64,000 bases of DNA from Ceratodon purpureus (GCA_014871385.1 CM026422.1:14084127-14148126), one strand, 5' to 3'. Shown: positions 1-11,104, numbered from the stretch's first letter. The notes: generated by a model from the letters alone, not told the origin. Numbers and translations are program-made.

Positions 1-682
1 TTGCCCAGTTGAAACTCATATAAGACAGCTCATAGTTGAGAATATTCAATCAGGTTCTGGTTCCGTTTGTGATCTTTGCGACCGACAGATTAGTTGGGAA
101 TCCATCAAACTTCGACCTTAAGTTGCTCGTAGATGCTGATGCTACGTCACTCCTTGGTTTGAGAACCCTTTTGTAGGAGAAATAATGATTTTGCGCCAAT
201 ATAGGGTCCAAAAGTAGAACTTAGATTGGGTGAGCATTGCTAGAGAATAGTATCCTCATTCTTTTCTTTGTAAACTTTACGTAGTTAGGGTGGAACTTGA
301 AGCAGTCAAGTACCAGCAGTGTGCTCATTTTTTTTTTTTGCGTTGTGTTTTTTGACAGTAAGCAGTTGAACTGGGCACTCGCTTGTGCAGCTAACCTAGG
401 CATTTATTAGTTGAGGATATAATAGGAAAGAGATCATTCCAAGAATTGACTTTAAGCATAATATCTCTGTTAGTGAAATATTTCATCTTTAAAGATTCTA
501 CATGGTTGGCCACTGTAATCCTTGCTCATTTTGCCGTAATACCGGTCATCACATTTGATCGAACTCTGACCACACTGTGGCCGTAGTGTTGATGTATGTA
601 CTTATGTTGCTTTGTCTTTACAGTGGCTCACAGAATTCTACTCATCATGTTATGAATTGTGAGCTTTGTTACTATTACAGAT
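1..682. other. AT-rich intergenic sequence
   Basis: No gene is seen. Short open stretches on both strands lack recognisable motifs or splice structure. Confidence 0.5.
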
Positions 683-764
683 GTGTTCTCTTACACTTCC
701 ACTCTAAACGTTGTAAACTTCTATATTTCTCCTAAACGTTTAGAGTGGAAGTGTAAGAGTACAC
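683..764. repeat. 82-nt near-perfect inverted repeat (hairpin)
   Basis: The arms 683-712 and 735-764 are reverse complements over 30 bp with a single mismatch, separated by a 22-nt AT-rich loop. The fold is of plant pre-miRNA size, but nothing here shows that it is transcribed. A very short foldback element or a template-switch event would give the same structure. Confidence 0.85.
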
Positions 765-1683
765 ACCATGTTTCTGAAGTTTCCAGTGTTTTGGTTCAGA
801 TTCTGTCTAAAAATACAACACATGCACTATGTGGTGTTTCTTGTGTTTGGAAGTTTGTTGTCTTGTTTTAATTGTTTGGATTGTATTCTCTTGTTCATGT
901 TTCATGAATTTGTGTATTTTGATCTTAATCAATGTACCAACCCTTTTCATTTTTTAACATATACAGGTTTGTCATGAACTTTATATCAATAAGTTACTCT
1001 CACTTATGAAATTCACTGTCATAATTGTGTGTGAATTTGTTCTTGACATGGAAGATTGCAATGAAGAGGTGTTGACATAAGCCGTCGTCGTTGAACCTTG
1101 TTCTTATCATTTTTGAAAATTTGATTCAAACTTTATTTAACTTTGATGTCACACATCCACTAAAATCTCATTTTTAAATGTGCTTTATTCAATTCAAAGT
1201 CAAACAATAATCTTCCAATGATACCAAGGTTTAACAAACACTTGTTTGATCAAAGTATGGTTACATTTATATTATAAATAGTAACACTAATTTCAATACA
1301 AAGAATTTTAAGACAGATATCATCCAAAAAAGTAGTTTCTCTATAACCACTATGGGTGTCTAGAGGGGACATACTCTAAGAATACTATAGAGTGTTTTTT
1401 TTGTTGCCTTAATATGTCATCTTTACTTATTTGCCTTACAAATTTTAATAACAACAAATTTGAGTACCACACGTATTGTAACACCATATCTGGTTTGTCA
1501 CCTGGCAAACAAATATTTATTTTTCTCCAAAAAAATAAGGTTCGTTTCTCAAAAATAGAATTTCTCGATTTTTGTTTCTTGACAAAAAAAATAAAATCGT
1601 AAAAATAACCTTAAATGGCTTAGAAATAAAAAAATATAGCAAATACTAATTTTTAATTTTAATTTTTTGTCTTTAGAATTTTT
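765..1683. other. AT-rich intergenic sequence
   Basis: No gene or clear repeat boundary is seen. The sequence is low in complexity, with many A and T runs. Confidence 0.5.
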
Positions 1684-1685
1684 TA

Positions 1686-1926
1686 CTCCCTCCGTCCCAC
1701 TAAAAGACCGTTGTTTGCTAATAATATCAGATTTAAAGGAAAATCTATTATTAGCATCTAAATTGTAGCCCTAAATAATAAGTTGGCCAAATTCAGAAAC
1801 AAGTTGGCTTAGTTTAGAAACAGGTTTGTCTAATTTAGAAACAAGTTAACCAAATTTAGAAACAACAATCTTATTTAGGGACAAATTTTTTGAGCAAACA
1901 ACGGTCTTTTAGTGGGACAAAGGGAG
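1686..1926. mobile_element. Stowaway-like MITE (Tc1/mariner type)
   Basis: A 241-bp element is bounded by 34-bp terminal inverted repeats that differ at only 2 positions. They begin CTCCCTCCGTCCCACTAAAA, the classic plant Stowaway terminus. It is flanked by TA on both sides (1684-1685 and 1927-1928), the target duplication expected for Tc1/mariner elements. It has no coding capacity; the interior is a small tandem array. Confidence 0.9.
1780..1863. repeat. Four 21-bp tandem repeats inside the MITE
   Basis: Four consecutive 21-bp units (1780-1800, 1801-1821, 1822-1842, 1843-1863) each end in TTAGAAAC or TCAGAAAC. They fill most of the space between the inverted repeats. Confidence 0.85.
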
Positions 1927-1928
1927 TA

Positions 1929-2619
1929 ATTTTTACGTTCTTTTATTTTTAGAATTATTTTTGGACAAACCTGCTATGGTAATACGATATTTATTACATA
2001 AATATCTGTGTTTTTGTTTGCTTGCCAATGACCCTACTGCATTATCAGCTTGCCTGTGAGATCAGTTGTGACAATAAATGAACCAGTTGGGGTTGGGCGG
2101 AAGTGTTTATGATAAGCCAGCTCCTTAGATTCCTTACCAGGATTTGAAGTACCCAAGTGCATCATGTGCGTCCTCATAACATGCCTTGAAATAAAAGGAA
2201 AACTCAAGTTCAGGTACTTCACAAGTTTATCCATATTCATACAACTCCAAAGGACCCCAACCGCCTTGGAATTAATTGCATCAACATGAATGGATTCCAA
2301 ACTTGGACCCAACTACTCTGAAATCAGGAGTTTTATTTTGATTTGTTTCATGTTTTGGCAAGTACTCAACTAGTAACATACGATATTATCTTATAGATAA
2401 ATTTTTCTACATTGATATGTATTGTCAACATAAAATGTTCTCATAATCCACTTTAGTGTGACTTTTATCCCAATTCAACCTTCTTCATCACATTTTCTGG
2501 TGAATTTATTTCAAACAAGGCTTCTTCTTCTTCTGTGTTTTTGAACAATAATTTACAAAGGCATGTTACAAAGAATTTTTTTTCATTGCAACATAGTTGT
2601 ATATGGTTATGAAAACTTT
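1929..2619. other. Intergenic sequence, no supported gene
   Basis: A 92-codon open frame on the minus strand (2034-2312) has ordinary amino-acid composition but no recognised motif and no sign of splicing. I do not call it a gene. Confidence 0.4.
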
Positions 2620-3415
2620 CATATCTCTTAGGGTGAGTGGGTGGGACATTCTTTTCCAAGATTATTTATTGCCTTTCTTACCAAATTTCATTATATTCAA
2701 TTCGTCCTCAATCCAAACCATGTCAAACCAATACAATATTTTCTAATACCATATAACCAATTTGAGGGAATTTTCAATTGACACACTGCTTTCATCATAA
2801 TAGTGTATGACAAAAAATCCAAAAAATATATATTTTCAAACGTTTTAAAGTTCATTATATAACATCAAACACAAAATAATTTGAATTTTGAAAAACCGTC
2901 ACATTCCTTGAATGTTAATGTAGTAAATTAAGAAAAATCTAGAGATAATTTTTTCGTGTAAGCATTGGCAAAACCACAATTAGGATTATATTTGTAAGCA
3001 AGGTGTCATGAAACCTTTACGGCTTGTTATTGTAATCACAAGAAGAAGAAAAAAATCCTACATCATACATACAAATCAAAGGAAGATGACATAACTAGTA
3101 GTTCCAAAAATCTTAGTCCTATTCAATTGTGCTTTAGCTCCATACCACCATATACCTTACAAGCTCTAAAAATCTCACACATGTAGTAAGCTAAAAATAT
3201 TGTCAAAGGAAACAAGTAACCTAAAAGCTTAAAAAATTTTGAAACACATGTAGCAAGCTAGAATTATTTTCAAAGCAAGAAAGTAATAAAAGCATTTGAT
3301 AAAGAAAATTTAGTGGTTTTATAACCTTTTAATAATCTCAAGAGATTTGTTCATTTATTTTACGGACAATTTATTTAAATGAATAGTCTGACTAGTCAAT
3401 TCATTTGTGACCTTT
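2620..3415. repeat. Dispersed repeat family R1, copy 1
   Basis: This stretch aligns by eye with 8190-9500, in the same orientation and with many substitutions and small indels. Shared blocks include the GTGTATGACAAAA segment, the TTAGGATTAT..TTTGTA segment, the GCTTGTTATTG block and the CAAGCTCTAAAAATCTC block. It has no open frame. This may be an old non-autonomous element or a segmental duplication. Confidence 0.7.
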
Positions 3416-3419
3416 GGAT

Positions 3420-4582
3420 GCACGTTAATCCCTAAAGCTTTTTGGTGTTTTTGGAGCCAAAACTGCCAAAAATATACCTTTATAGATAATAACCTATAAA
3501 TTTCAAAAACTAGACATTACATAGAACTTTTAATTGTAGGATCTTCTATCTACCTTGTATAAAAAATGTGTATACCAAATTAGAGCACAGTGTAAGTATA
3601 AATTGGGAGATTATAATTTCATAGTGCCTAAGCAGAGTATCTAAGTTTTGATGCCCAAAAAGTGTACTTTGCAAATAAATTTGATCCATGGAGGGTCATA
3701 AATTCTTATACGTATGGAATTTAGGTTTAGGCTCACCAAGTTTGAACCCCATACATGCTTGGGAGGGCAAAAAATCCTTATTTTAATCATTTGAGGTGTG
3801 CTAAAAATGCCTTACAATCTTCAAATTTAAAATAACTAAAAGGATAACCTAAAAATGTCTAATTGAAAATCCAAACGATTAATATGTTCTTGTTAATGAG
3901 AAAAAGAACCCCAAAAAATCCAATGAAATCACAGAAAAATTCAATTTTTTACTATTTATTGAAGTATAAACAATATAGTTTCTTATAATTTTGAAGGGGC
4001 AACCATAGAATAGTGGGTCTTGTGGATGGACTTGCTACTATGTCCAAAAAACATGATGATATATTTTAGCTCCAAATGAAAATTGAATGTTGGATGTGAC
4101 ATTTTGTAGATGATAAATATAAATTGGATGAAAATAAACCTACGGTTGTAAATGTTGGCCCAATAAAAACTATGCGGGGATAAAAACAATCCTTGAATGG
4201 AAATCATTAGTTAGATGAAAACTATTTGCTAGATAAAAGCTGCAACAATGTGTATAGATGAAAAAACATTAGATCCATTGCAAGTGCCCATTCTTTGAAA
4301 TTTAGTCTTGTCAGTTTTTGCCTTCTGAATGACAAGCAACTTGGGCAGAAAACAGGAGATTGTGATTGGTTAATGGTTGTCCTAAATTTATGACAAATTC
4401 TTCTAATATCCATAACTTTTGCGTAATAACTTCAAATGCTTTGAAAAATGTGTCATTTGAAAGTTATTGGTGAAAGCTACATATAGTGAAAATATTTAAA
4501 ATTTTGAAAATTTAGGAGCTTAAATAACCTACAAATAAGAGTTGCCATCACAATGTGATCTCAGGGAGCTTTAGAGGTTAAG
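3420..4582. repeat. Dispersed repeat family R2, copy 1
   Basis: This stretch is collinear with 11105-12271, and part of it is collinear with 17575-17995. Shared blocks include TTAATCCCTAAAG at the left end, CCAAAACTGC, GATGCCCAAA, ATAAGCTCAC-like and GAATGACAAGCAACTTGGG. It is non-coding. The extent is estimated from where similarity fades. Confidence 0.7.
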
Positions 4583-4902
4583 TTTATTCATCTAAATAAA
4601 TAGGTGTATCTCTCCATGAATTTGAATGTCCAAAATCTAATGACGAGTTGAGATGTGGTAAAAATTATGATCCAACTATGATATGAGGCATTCACATCTT
4701 TAGATGAAATTCCAAACAAAATGGCATATTCACCTTTAAAGCATCAAAGAATCTAAAATGTTCCTAAAATTATACATTTAAATTTGATTTTTATATCTTT
4801 TTGAGGTAAAGAATAGTATTAGCCTTGTAGTAATATAATAATTTCTGTTTGCACTAAAAACTTGATGACAAAGTCATGCTACCAAAAGCAATGTCTTTAA
4901 AG
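4583..4902. other. AT-rich sequence between R2 and a TIR element
   Basis: No gene is seen. It may be divergent interior of the flanking repeats. Confidence 0.4.
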
Positions 4903-5846
4903 TGATTCATTCTTAACCCCTAAAAATCCAGGAAAGCCGAAATGGGTTTTTGCTGTTTTGGGCAGCCAAGATGAAGGGGTTAAAATTCATATTTTTGCCT
5001 AAGATTTTTACTAGATGCTCCTCATACTGCAAAGTGTATGTGGTAAAATTTTCAAAGCCAAATTCCAATTTTAAGACCTTCATCTAGAAATTTTAGGTTT
5101 CAAGTCCAAAACGGGCAGCTTAATATTAGGGATTTTTAAAAAAAAAATTCTTGAAATATTTTCATAACCAAACCACCACTCAAATTCCAAAGAGACCAAA
5201 GTCAAAAAATAAACCAATTTTACAAGGGCAGCCTCCAAAAATTACAAAGACAAGCTTCAAAATTTTGAAATATTTCTTTCAAAATTTGTCAAAATTTGAG
5301 ATTTTGAAATTTTTCAAAAATAATTTCACCCAAAAATAAAAAATGTATAAAGGCACCTAACCACCGTTTAGATTTCTCTAAAACCAAGTATATATAACGT
5401 CATACATGTTTTACGATATCAACGTTTTTAGACCCGCTTCTAGAAAATAATTTTTATGAAGGTCCTAAAAAAGGAATAAGTCTCCAAATTTTTTCATGGA
5501 GGTACCCAACTTGATTACCTACATGGAAAAAAATATGAGCAAAATGTTTGGGATAATGAACATCAAGTCCCCATTTTCACCATTTACCCTATGTCGTTCG
5601 GTTTATACCAAAAAAAACTTTTGCTGCAACTTTGAACATTATAATCTCACAAATGGTAAACATCCAACGGTTGAAAATTACATCAGTACTTTTGAAGAGG
5701 GTAAAGTACAAGATCTTACGGTTAAATTTCTTAACAAAAGGAAAAAAACTGGTCCAAACCGTCATTCCCACAAAGGGGTCAAAAATTACAGTTTTGGAAC
5801 TTGGAGCTTCCAAAAACGGCTGGATTTTTAGGGGTTAAATGAATCA
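4903..5846. mobile_element. TIR element of about 0.94 kb, family unknown
   Basis: The left end 4903-4931 and right end 5820-5846 are inverted copies sharing TGATTCAT and TTAACCCCTAAAAATCCAG, differing only by a 1-2 nt gap. No transposase is present. The right 350 bp, read on the minus strand, also resembles the left part of repeat family R2 (the AACCGTA.GATCTT block and the GAGATTATAA block). R2 copy 1 plus this element may therefore be one 2.4-kb element (3425-5838) with long diverged inverted ends. Confidence 0.6.
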
Positions 5847-8089
5847 AAGCTTTTGTGTGGGCAAGGTGCAAAAATAGATAAGAATAAAAATAGTTCTCTG
5901 TACTTCAAAAACAAGCAGTATCCATTGCATTCACCGTCAGGTTGAGATTTTATTAAAATAGTTACATTTACAAAAAATTGAAATGTATATGGTATACTTT
6001 TGAACCTCTTTTCATTAAAAGATTTTTTGGAGAATATGCTACATACCTCTACTACACCTAAAATACATGGTACACACATACCTAACATAATACATATTAT
6101 AATGGTAAAGTGCTACAACTTGACATAATACACATGTTTTAGTCAACAAGGAATCAAAATGAATTGATTTTGTAAAGTACCGTTGTGAAAAAATTGTAAT
6201 CTTCACTTTGTATATCACAATCTTCAAATCCATACACTCATAATTCCAAATTCTTACATAGATTCTTTAGCAATCTATAGCAAGATCCTATGAGTGTTAG
6301 TGAAAAATCAACAACATTTTGAATTGTAGATTTCTTAACTAAAAATGTCAATTTAAAAGTTTTTTTTGGAAAAATTTGAGCAAGGAATCCTAAGGATTTC
6401 CTTGAATAAGAAACAATAAGATCAACCACAAGCACCAATCAAATCCTTTAGTCAAGTCTCACAAGGTAAAACCAATATATAAAGGTGTAGCTTGCTCCAA
6501 ACCTTTGATGCACTTAATCCAATTATTCAAAGGACTAAAGTTCAAAATTACCTAATTCATTGTGACAAAAGATGAGCCTGAATAAGGTGGAGTACAGAAA
6601 ATAGGGGACACTTTCTTTCCTTATCTTTTTTTTGTTTACATGACTATTATTTCTCTCACTGTTCTCTATAGATCAAAGGACATCATCTAATTTACGTTAC
6701 AAGGATACAATATCGAATCTCATGTCTTTGATGACATGAGCAGTTCAGACCCCAAAATTACCGTGTTGACATCAGCAGCCTGTCCAGATATGATCACGGC
6801 ACCCAGTGGGACATGGATTGATTATTATAACTATATTGTTGGAGATACAATGTGAGATTCTTAACATGCAGTATGCTTTTGGGGAGGAGGAGCTGAATAC
6901 TCTCATTGCCAAGTAATAAAGTGTTGTTTTTCCACTTGGACATTGACACCTGGTACCCCATCTTGAATTACAATACTTTATGCTTGTGAAGTTGTGTGCA
7001 TAAGTTAACACTGCCTACTGAAGAAAAGCAGAAAGAAAGTGGTATGTGGCCAAGTGAATGATGATGGGCCCCTTCAACTTGTTCCAACCAACCATGAAGC
7101 AATGTGATATCCTTGGGATGCAATTAAATTACCTACTCATGAAGGGCCGAGAAGTGCGGATTTGGACTCTGTCCAGGCCTTGCTTTGAAGTAGTGTCCCC
7201 CTGCAATGAACTTGTTTCATTTGCGCAAAAAAAACATATACCTACTGCGTCCTATTTGATTTAAGGCCCACTTTACACACAATCTTGGGCTGGCCGGAGG
7301 GTGGGCCGGACTGAACGTTTTCCCAGCCTCCAATTGATCCAGAGTTTGGGTTGATCCAGAGTTTGGGTTGATCCAGAGTTTGGGTTGAAGTTGGGAGTTT
7401 GGGCTTGGGGAAACGGATGCCAATTTCATCACTAAGGTCCAAACATTTTGGCGCCCAAATAATACCAAGTAGGATGCCACATAGAATAAATTGAAATTTT
7501 GGTGGAGCCTCAATATATAACCCTTGGAACCAATTTGAAAGAATTGAACAATTATATATGTTGAAATTTGAAGAGTTTGGGCCGGCCTTAAGCCAGCCCA
7601 AGTATAAACTGACACTAAGGTTCTCATGGCTAGGCAACTACAGGTTCTGGCTTCTATCCTTTGTAAAATTTCAGGTGTTTTAAACATCATCGCCACATTT
7701 CATTGGGATGCAAGAGAAATTGGATGAAATATCAAGAAAATTAAATGAAAAATAAAAACTCTATCCAAAACTTGACTACCATTTATAATAAACATTGGTA
7801 TAGCCAAGTCCGAACAAAAAGGCTGATGTACTGTCGGTTATGGCCTCAAAAACCGTCAATAATCTACCTTGAGACAAGAAATGCTCACTAACGGATAAGA
7901 AACCCATCACAGAAGTAAACAGTAGAAAGATGGGTACCCAAATCCTGCATCTGAATGGCCCAGGGAACCTTGTCCCATGTACATTACTGTACATTTTTCT
8001 GGAGTGCAATGCTAGGAAATCTCCCATGATCATGATTTGGTGTGAGTCACTTTGAGATAAATAATATTAAAAACAGGGCCATGTGACTG
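5847..8089. other. Intergenic sequence with weak open frames
   Basis: The region lacks recognisable genes. Open frames of 64-159 codons on the minus strand (for example 7217-7696) are partly produced by a tandem repeat and contain no recognisable domain. Confidence 0.4.
7334..7384. repeat. Three 17-bp tandem repeats
   Basis: Three perfect copies of TTGATCCAGAGTTTGGG lie at 7334-7350, 7351-7367 and 7368-7384, followed by a decayed partial copy. Confidence 0.9.
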
Positions 8090-8223
8090 GCCAAGGAAGT
8101 CTGAAAATGGATTTAAGGAAACAAGTTTAGCTTGTTCAAAGTCAGTATAGCATGGCTCCATTTGTTTCGGGAAAAAAAAAACTTCCCTACCCCTAAGGGT
8201 GGGTGGGCGGGACATCCCTTTAC

Positions 8224-8227
8224 AGGG

Positions 8228-8281
<54 letters not shown>

Positions 8282-8644
8282 AGAGTCAACTGGTGTCCAT
8301 TCCATTGCAAAAGAGAACATACACCGCCGCTGAACCGAGCAAGGCGAACCGAACTGGCAAATACCTAGAATACCTAGAAGACCAACTACATAACATGTTA
8401 ACTACCTAGCAACTTAAGAGAAGGTACCCCGCGGAGGCCGGGTATGATTCCACTGGACCCTGTCCCCTTGCACGATGCAAAGGGTATTGGTGCGCGCCCA
8501 CTGTTGCAGGAACGCTCGATGTCGACGCCTAGCGGGTGCAGGTTGAAGTGGGGAGGATTCCAAGTAGAGCAGCCAAGCTGCACGGGCAATGTCAAGAAGC
8601 GAATCCCAGATCAAGTATTACAGCTGGTCTATAGGGCAGGTTTT
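8224..8644 (-). mobile_element. Retroposed insertion with poly(A) tail and 12-bp target duplication
   Basis: AGGGCAGGTTTT occurs at 8224-8235 and again at 8633-8644. Between them is about 397 bp of GC-richer sequence with a homopolymer T tract reaching to 8280 at its left end, i.e. a poly(A) tail on the minus strand. The related repeat copy near 2640-2670 runs straight across this point without the insert, so it acts as an empty site. The body has a 66-codon minus-strand frame (8414-8614) that I do not recognise. It could be a truncated LINE, a SINE or a processed transcript. Confidence 0.8.
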
Positions 8645-9500
8645 ATCACCTTCCTCACCAAATTTCTTTCTAAATCAGTCCATTCTCAATTCAAACCAAA
8701 TCAAGTCTATGCACTCTTTTGTAATTCCAAATTACCAATTTAGTCACATAGTGTTGATCACTAGAGAATTCACAATCAACACACTACTTACAATATAGTA
8801 GTGTATGACAAAACAATCTCATGTAGTTCCAAAATAGTCACATAGTGCTTTACACCAAAGAATTTTCAATCAATTCACTACTTACAAATAGTAGTGTATG
8901 ATAAAACAATCCATATAGTAGAGAAAAGTTTGTCTTAAAAATGACAATACAAGATCACACACAAAATAGTTTGAGTTTCCAGAAATCTTCTCATCCCTTG
9001 AATGTTGGTGTAGTAAAGTAAGAAAAATCCAGATGTAAAGGACCTCACCTGTCCCCATAAACACAACCAAAACCACAGTTAGGATTATGTTTGTAGACAA
9101 GGTGTCAACAGCCCTTTACAGCTTGTTATTGCAGTCACAAGAAAAATCAAACCCTACACCAAACATACAAATCAAAGGGAGAGATGAAAGAGTCTAATTG
9201 CAAACATAAATTAGAGGACCTGACTAGTAGTTCCACCAGACTCAGCCATGTTGCACTTTGCTTCAGCTCTACACCACCATAAACCAAAACTTCACAAGCT
9301 CTAAAAATCTCTCACACACATGTAGCAAACTAGAATTACTTTCAAAGCAGACAAGTAAACAGATGCATATGGCAAAGAAACTCCCAAGGTTTTATACCCT
9401 CAAAGGAGTATCTAGAGATTCACTTGTTCATTATATGGAGAGTCTGTGTAAATGAACAGCCTGTAATAATGAACAGCGTTGCAAGACCAATCATCTCTGA
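8645..9500. repeat. Dispersed repeat family R1, copy 2
   Basis: This matches 2670-3415 in the same orientation. The copy starts near 8190, upstream of the retroposed insertion, and resumes here. It carries an extra 94-bp internal tandem duplication absent from copy 1. It is non-coding. Confidence 0.7.
8743..8930. repeat. 94-bp tandem duplication
   Basis: Two units start with GTCACATAGTG at 8743 and 8837 and both end with GTAGTGTATGAxAAAACAATC. The duplication lies within R1 copy 2. Confidence 0.75.
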
Positions 9501-9892
9501 CCCTTAGATGAAGGTTAACCTAAATCAAATGGTCATAGATTAGTGCCTCGCAAAGAGTAAAGTTCAAGCTTGTAGTAAGCCCCAAGTAAAGTAAGCTTCA
9601 AGTTTGGAGTAATTACCAGGAAGCCAGGTGTAAGGGAGGTGGGTGGGTTTCACTAATTTACACCTTAGTTAGCATATCATGCCATACTAAAGTGACTATC
9701 TAATTCCTTGCAAACTTTTTCAAGTAATGTGCAAATTAATTTGGCAAGCCTACATAACTGAAGAGTGCAACTTTTGTCTAAATCATTGTGATAAAAACCT
9801 CATTTATTAACCAGAAAATAAATTCTAAATCAAATACGGGTATAAGAGCAACCCAATATTTAAAAAAGAAAAAAAGAAAAAAAAGAAAAAAG
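9501..9892. other. Intergenic sequence
   Basis: No gene is seen. A poly-A/G run lies near 9860-9890. Confidence 0.4.
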
Positions 9893-10228
9893 TCAGTATA
9901 GCAAGGTTTTAAGACCAATGGGGAGCTGCCAAATGGGAAAGATGGGAGGCTCTGCCGTGTTCATCTGAATGGGCGATCTTAATTTATAACCTTTATTTTA
10001 GTCCACCCCCCAAAAGCACATTCCAAATTATGTGTTTGGTGCCTTGGCTTTTACCTGGATTGGTGTTCAGTTTACTGTATTCTTTTGTCCCAGGGCTTGC
10101 AAAATAGGGCATCCTTTCGGTACTTAACCTGGGTCAGTGGGTCCCATTGTTGTGTCCTTTAAGGAGCTGGATTGAACAAGGTTGGGTGAGAATGAACGGT
10201 TAACTCCCTCAAATGGTGCCCTGAGGGT
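9893..10228. repeat. Dispersed repeat family R3, copy 1 (left part)
   Basis: This aligns with 28205-28590. Shared blocks include GAGGCTCT.CCGTG, CTTTATTTTAGT, AAAGCACxxTCC, TTTGGTGCC and the final CTGAGGGTGCACTA. A short related stretch lies at 8090-8160 (compare 28160-28235). It is non-coding. Confidence 0.7.
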
Positions 10229-10238
10229 GCACTAGACT

Positions 10239-10570
10239 CCCTTGCGATAAACCTCGCCCTCGTCTTAATGACGAGGGCCCCCCAACCAGGGCTGTCATTG
10301 GAGGGGGCAAAAAGCCCCTTTTATTTTGCATGTTGATGAAAAAAGAAATTAAAATTTAAAAAAAAATTTAAAAATATATAAACTAACTAAAATTAATCTA
10401 GTGGGTCCCCCTAGGCTAATTCGGGGTCCCCGGTTTCATTAAAAATAAAAAAATTACTAAAAAAGGGCCGCAGGTCCCCTAAAAATAGATCAGGGAGGAA
10501 AGGAGAAAGGGGAGGAGGAGGGGGAGGGCCCGCCTCGTCATTAAGACGAGGGCGAGGTTTAGAGCGAGGG
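10239..10570. mobile_element. Mutator-type MITE with 9-bp target duplication
   Basis: A 332-bp element has terminal inverted repeats of about 38 bp (10239-10276 and 10533-10570). Both contain AAACCTCGCCCTCGTCTTAA, which continues into its own small palindrome. CACTAGACT flanks it at 10230-10238 and 10571-10579, a perfect 9-bp direct repeat as expected for Mutator-like elements. The interior is AT-rich and purine-rich with no coding capacity. The paralogous R3 copy at 28580-28600 lacks it. Confidence 0.88.
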
Positions 10571-10586
10571 CACTAGACTGCTATTG

Positions 10587-10671
10587 AAATGGAGTTGTGT
10601 GTTCTTTTCTCTTGCAGTAATAAAATTTTATTACGTGTCTTCAAAAAAATAAAAAAAAATGGAGTTGTGTG
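10587..10671 (+). mobile_element. 55-bp 5'-truncated retroposon with 15-bp target duplication
   Basis: AAATGGAGTTGTGTG is repeated perfectly at 10587-10601 and 10657-10671. Between them is only about 55 bp, ending TTATTACGTGTCTTC and then an A-rich tail. It looks like the last few dozen bases of a LINE or SINE, a dead-on-arrival insertion. A similar 3' end (TTGCAATGAAATTTCATTTG, GTGTC, A-run) is present near 34735-34785. Confidence 0.8.
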
Positions 10672-10754
10672 GGATCTTAATCCCTAAAGTGGAGGATGAA
10701 TTAGTGGTTCGTTTTGTGTGTAGAAGACTACGTGATTAGTGATAATGTACTGAT

Positions 10755-10973
10755 TTTATTTATTTTATTTTTTTCATTGGAACACACGAATTACTTTTCG
10801 CAATCCACGGCTAAGCGGACAAGTTGCTTTTCGCAACCCATCGCCGGGGTTATCCATCCGGTACAAGTGAGATTTTACAGCCAATCGGAATTGAATCGCC
10901 AACCTCCTAGCACCCCGGCAATAACCGGAGGTACCGAAGTCCATCATCTGGTAGTTTAAGGTCATTCTGGACC
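10755..10973 (-). mobile_element. SINE-like element, copy 1
   Basis: This is the reverse complement of 49383-49605, aligning end to end over about 195 bp with scattered substitutions and ending in an A-rich tail (T-rich at 10755-10775 on the plus strand). An 11-bp target duplication with one mismatch flanks it (10744-10754 and 10974-10984). Read on the minus strand, GATTCAATTCC resembles an RNA polymerase III B box, and TAGATGATGG or its equivalent is a poor A-box candidate. This suggests a tRNA-derived SINE, but no tRNA source is identifiable by eye. Confidence 0.75.
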
Positions 10974-11104
10974 AATGTATTGATCTTTTGGAGTTTTAGG
11001 TGGGTGATGGTATTGGCATGGTAGGGTAGTGGTTCTTATTTCCAATAGAATTTCAGGTTTGTATGCTAAGGTCAGTGACAATTTTTATTTTATTTTTATG
11101 ATTT

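Noticed and set aside
1780-1863. Short regular repeats, considered as a CRISPR array
   Set aside because: There are no unique spacers, the units are directly adjacent, and they lie within a plant MITE.
8132-8409. Open frames with long Phe or Lys runs
   Set aside because: They are translations of the poly(T)/poly(A) tail of the retroposed insertion.
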